From Pelagomonas calceolata (lineage: Eukaryota > Sar > Pelagophyceae > Pelagomonadales > Pelagomonadaceae), in NCBI GenBank assembly GCA_918797485.1, contig CAKKNE010000006.1, positions 2,046,001-2,110,000 on the forward strand: 64,000 nucleotides of DNA, read 5' to 3'. Each line of letters begins with the position of its first letter. Within the stretch, counting starts at the first letter, position 1. Shown here piece by piece: positions 63,537 to 64,000 of the stretch. The position numbers and the translations under genes were made by a program. The notes beneath the pieces were generated by a model. The model had not been told where the DNA came from. It ran no database searches and saw only the letters and a list, made by a program, of their open reading frames with translations.

Positions 63537-64000
63537 CTATGAAGGGCTCCGAGGGTTCATAAAACGTACACTGAGATCCTGGACGAGCGACGGCCGCGTA
63601 ACCGCTCGCAGAGATGAGGGCAAAGTCTCTCTTAGCCTTAACATATATCGTGGCCGCGGCGGCGCCGGGCGGCCGCGAAACGTGGCACGCATTTTTTCGG
63701 GCGGGTCGTAACTCCACAATTTGACGTATCGGAGCCGAAGCCGCGTCGCGAGCGCCTCCAGCCAGGCCTCGAGGCGCCCGGCGTCGCCCGTCGTCCGCCG
63801 CTCGGCGCTGTCGTCGCGCGACGCGTAGACCAGGAGATCACCTGGCTCCGACGCCGCATCCCTCCGGCGAAACCAGTCGTACGCGCCGCGCGGGTAGCAG
63901 TCGACCGACTCCTCACCAAGGAAGACCCACTCCCGCGTGGCGCCGTCGGCGGCCAGTCCGCAGCGCGTCGCGCGCCAGGGCCGGAGGTCGCCCTCGTGCG
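63537..64000 (-). CDS. Partial unrecognised gene, 5' end outside the window
   Basis: The minus strand is open from base 63998 to a stop at 63537, about 153 residues. Strings include TREWVFLGEESVDCYPRGAYDWFRRRD, EPGDLLVYASRDDSAERR, LEAWLEALATRLRLRYVKLWSYDPPEK. The first ~110 residues look coding. The last ~45 are Arg/Pro-rich, so a splice into another frame near 63700 is possible: a neighbouring frame reads YVKAKRDFALISASGYAAVARPG and FYEPSEPFIVVEGG. No family was recognised. Confidence 0.5.
   Translation of the reverse strand, partial: HEGDLRPWRATRCGLAADGATREWVFLGEESVDCYPRGAYDWFRRRDAASEPGDLLVYASRDDSAERRTTGDAGRLEAWLEALATRLRLRYVKLWSYDPPEKMRATFRGRPAPPRPRYMLRLRETLPSSLRAVTRPSLVQDLSVRFMNPRSPS

Noticed and set aside
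1-64000. tRNA, rRNA, CRISPR arrays, bacterial operons
   Set aside because: No cloverleaf with a GGTTCRA-type arm in correct spacing, no rRNA strings and no spaced repeats were seen by eye. A tRNAscan run would be needed to exclude a tRNA fully.

Overview
The window reads as nuclear DNA of a GC-rich microalga, most likely a stramenopile of the pelagophyte type (Aureococcus/Pelagomonas-like). This is inferred from four things: genes are mostly single-exon, short and packed on both strands; the few introns are very short (about 50-190 nt), several with GC-AG ends; core eukaryotic genes sit beside plastid-type genes (a PsbM-like protein and a zeaxanthin-epoxidase-like enzyme behind AFAP/ALAPP-type leaders); and a MYND/RING-CH/TPR family is locally expanded. 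No operons, rRNA, tRNA or CRISPR arrays were recognised. Exon joins given here come from reading-frame and protein continuity, not from transcripts.

Layout. 0-7.4 kb: a giant 5'-truncated extracellular-type protein with a YHYH domain and an F5/8C-like domain. 7.8-11.8 kb: two adjacent chromatin-reader-like genes (Tudor/SANT/SHOCT; SGF29) that share an unrecognised ~45-residue module. 11.9-12.5 kb: a lysine-rich H1-like gene carrying four tiny introns, two of them 91% identical. 13-22.5 kb: CDPK, a Tudor-like protein, a TPR protein, MYND-1, an HRI1-like protein, a small secreted protein, CBP20 and SDHAF4. 22.5-34.6 kb: JmjC protein, CCT8, MYND-2, Nup93, a glycosyltransferase, PsbM-like protein and a CobW-ankyrin fusion. 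34.7-42.8 kb: a PARP-like protein with an 81-bp minisatellite, a DUF4050-like protein, mannitol dehydrogenase, zeaxanthin-epoxidase-like protein and a SUMO-like protein. 43-52.5 kb: MYND-3, several unknowns, an LRR protein, an F-box/kelch protein, CWC25 and MYND-4. 52.7-58 kb: a cGMP-dependent protein kinase divergent from a heliorhodopsin, an unknown membrane protein and an Mpv17 protein. 58.2-64 kb: a second H1-like gene, a 394-bp MITE with 10-bp target duplications, an ankyrin protein, a Tex/SRBD1 protein and a partial gene.

The genes are functionally mixed. The main themes are: (1) introner-like elements, seen best in the H1-like genes; (2) a strand-oriented promoter-proximal motif (GCTAGCGG, 3-4 variable bases, GTAAGACACTAGC) upstream of many unrelated genes; (3) a heliorhodopsin sharing its upstream region with a PKG; (4) the dispersed MYND/RING-CH/TPR family.
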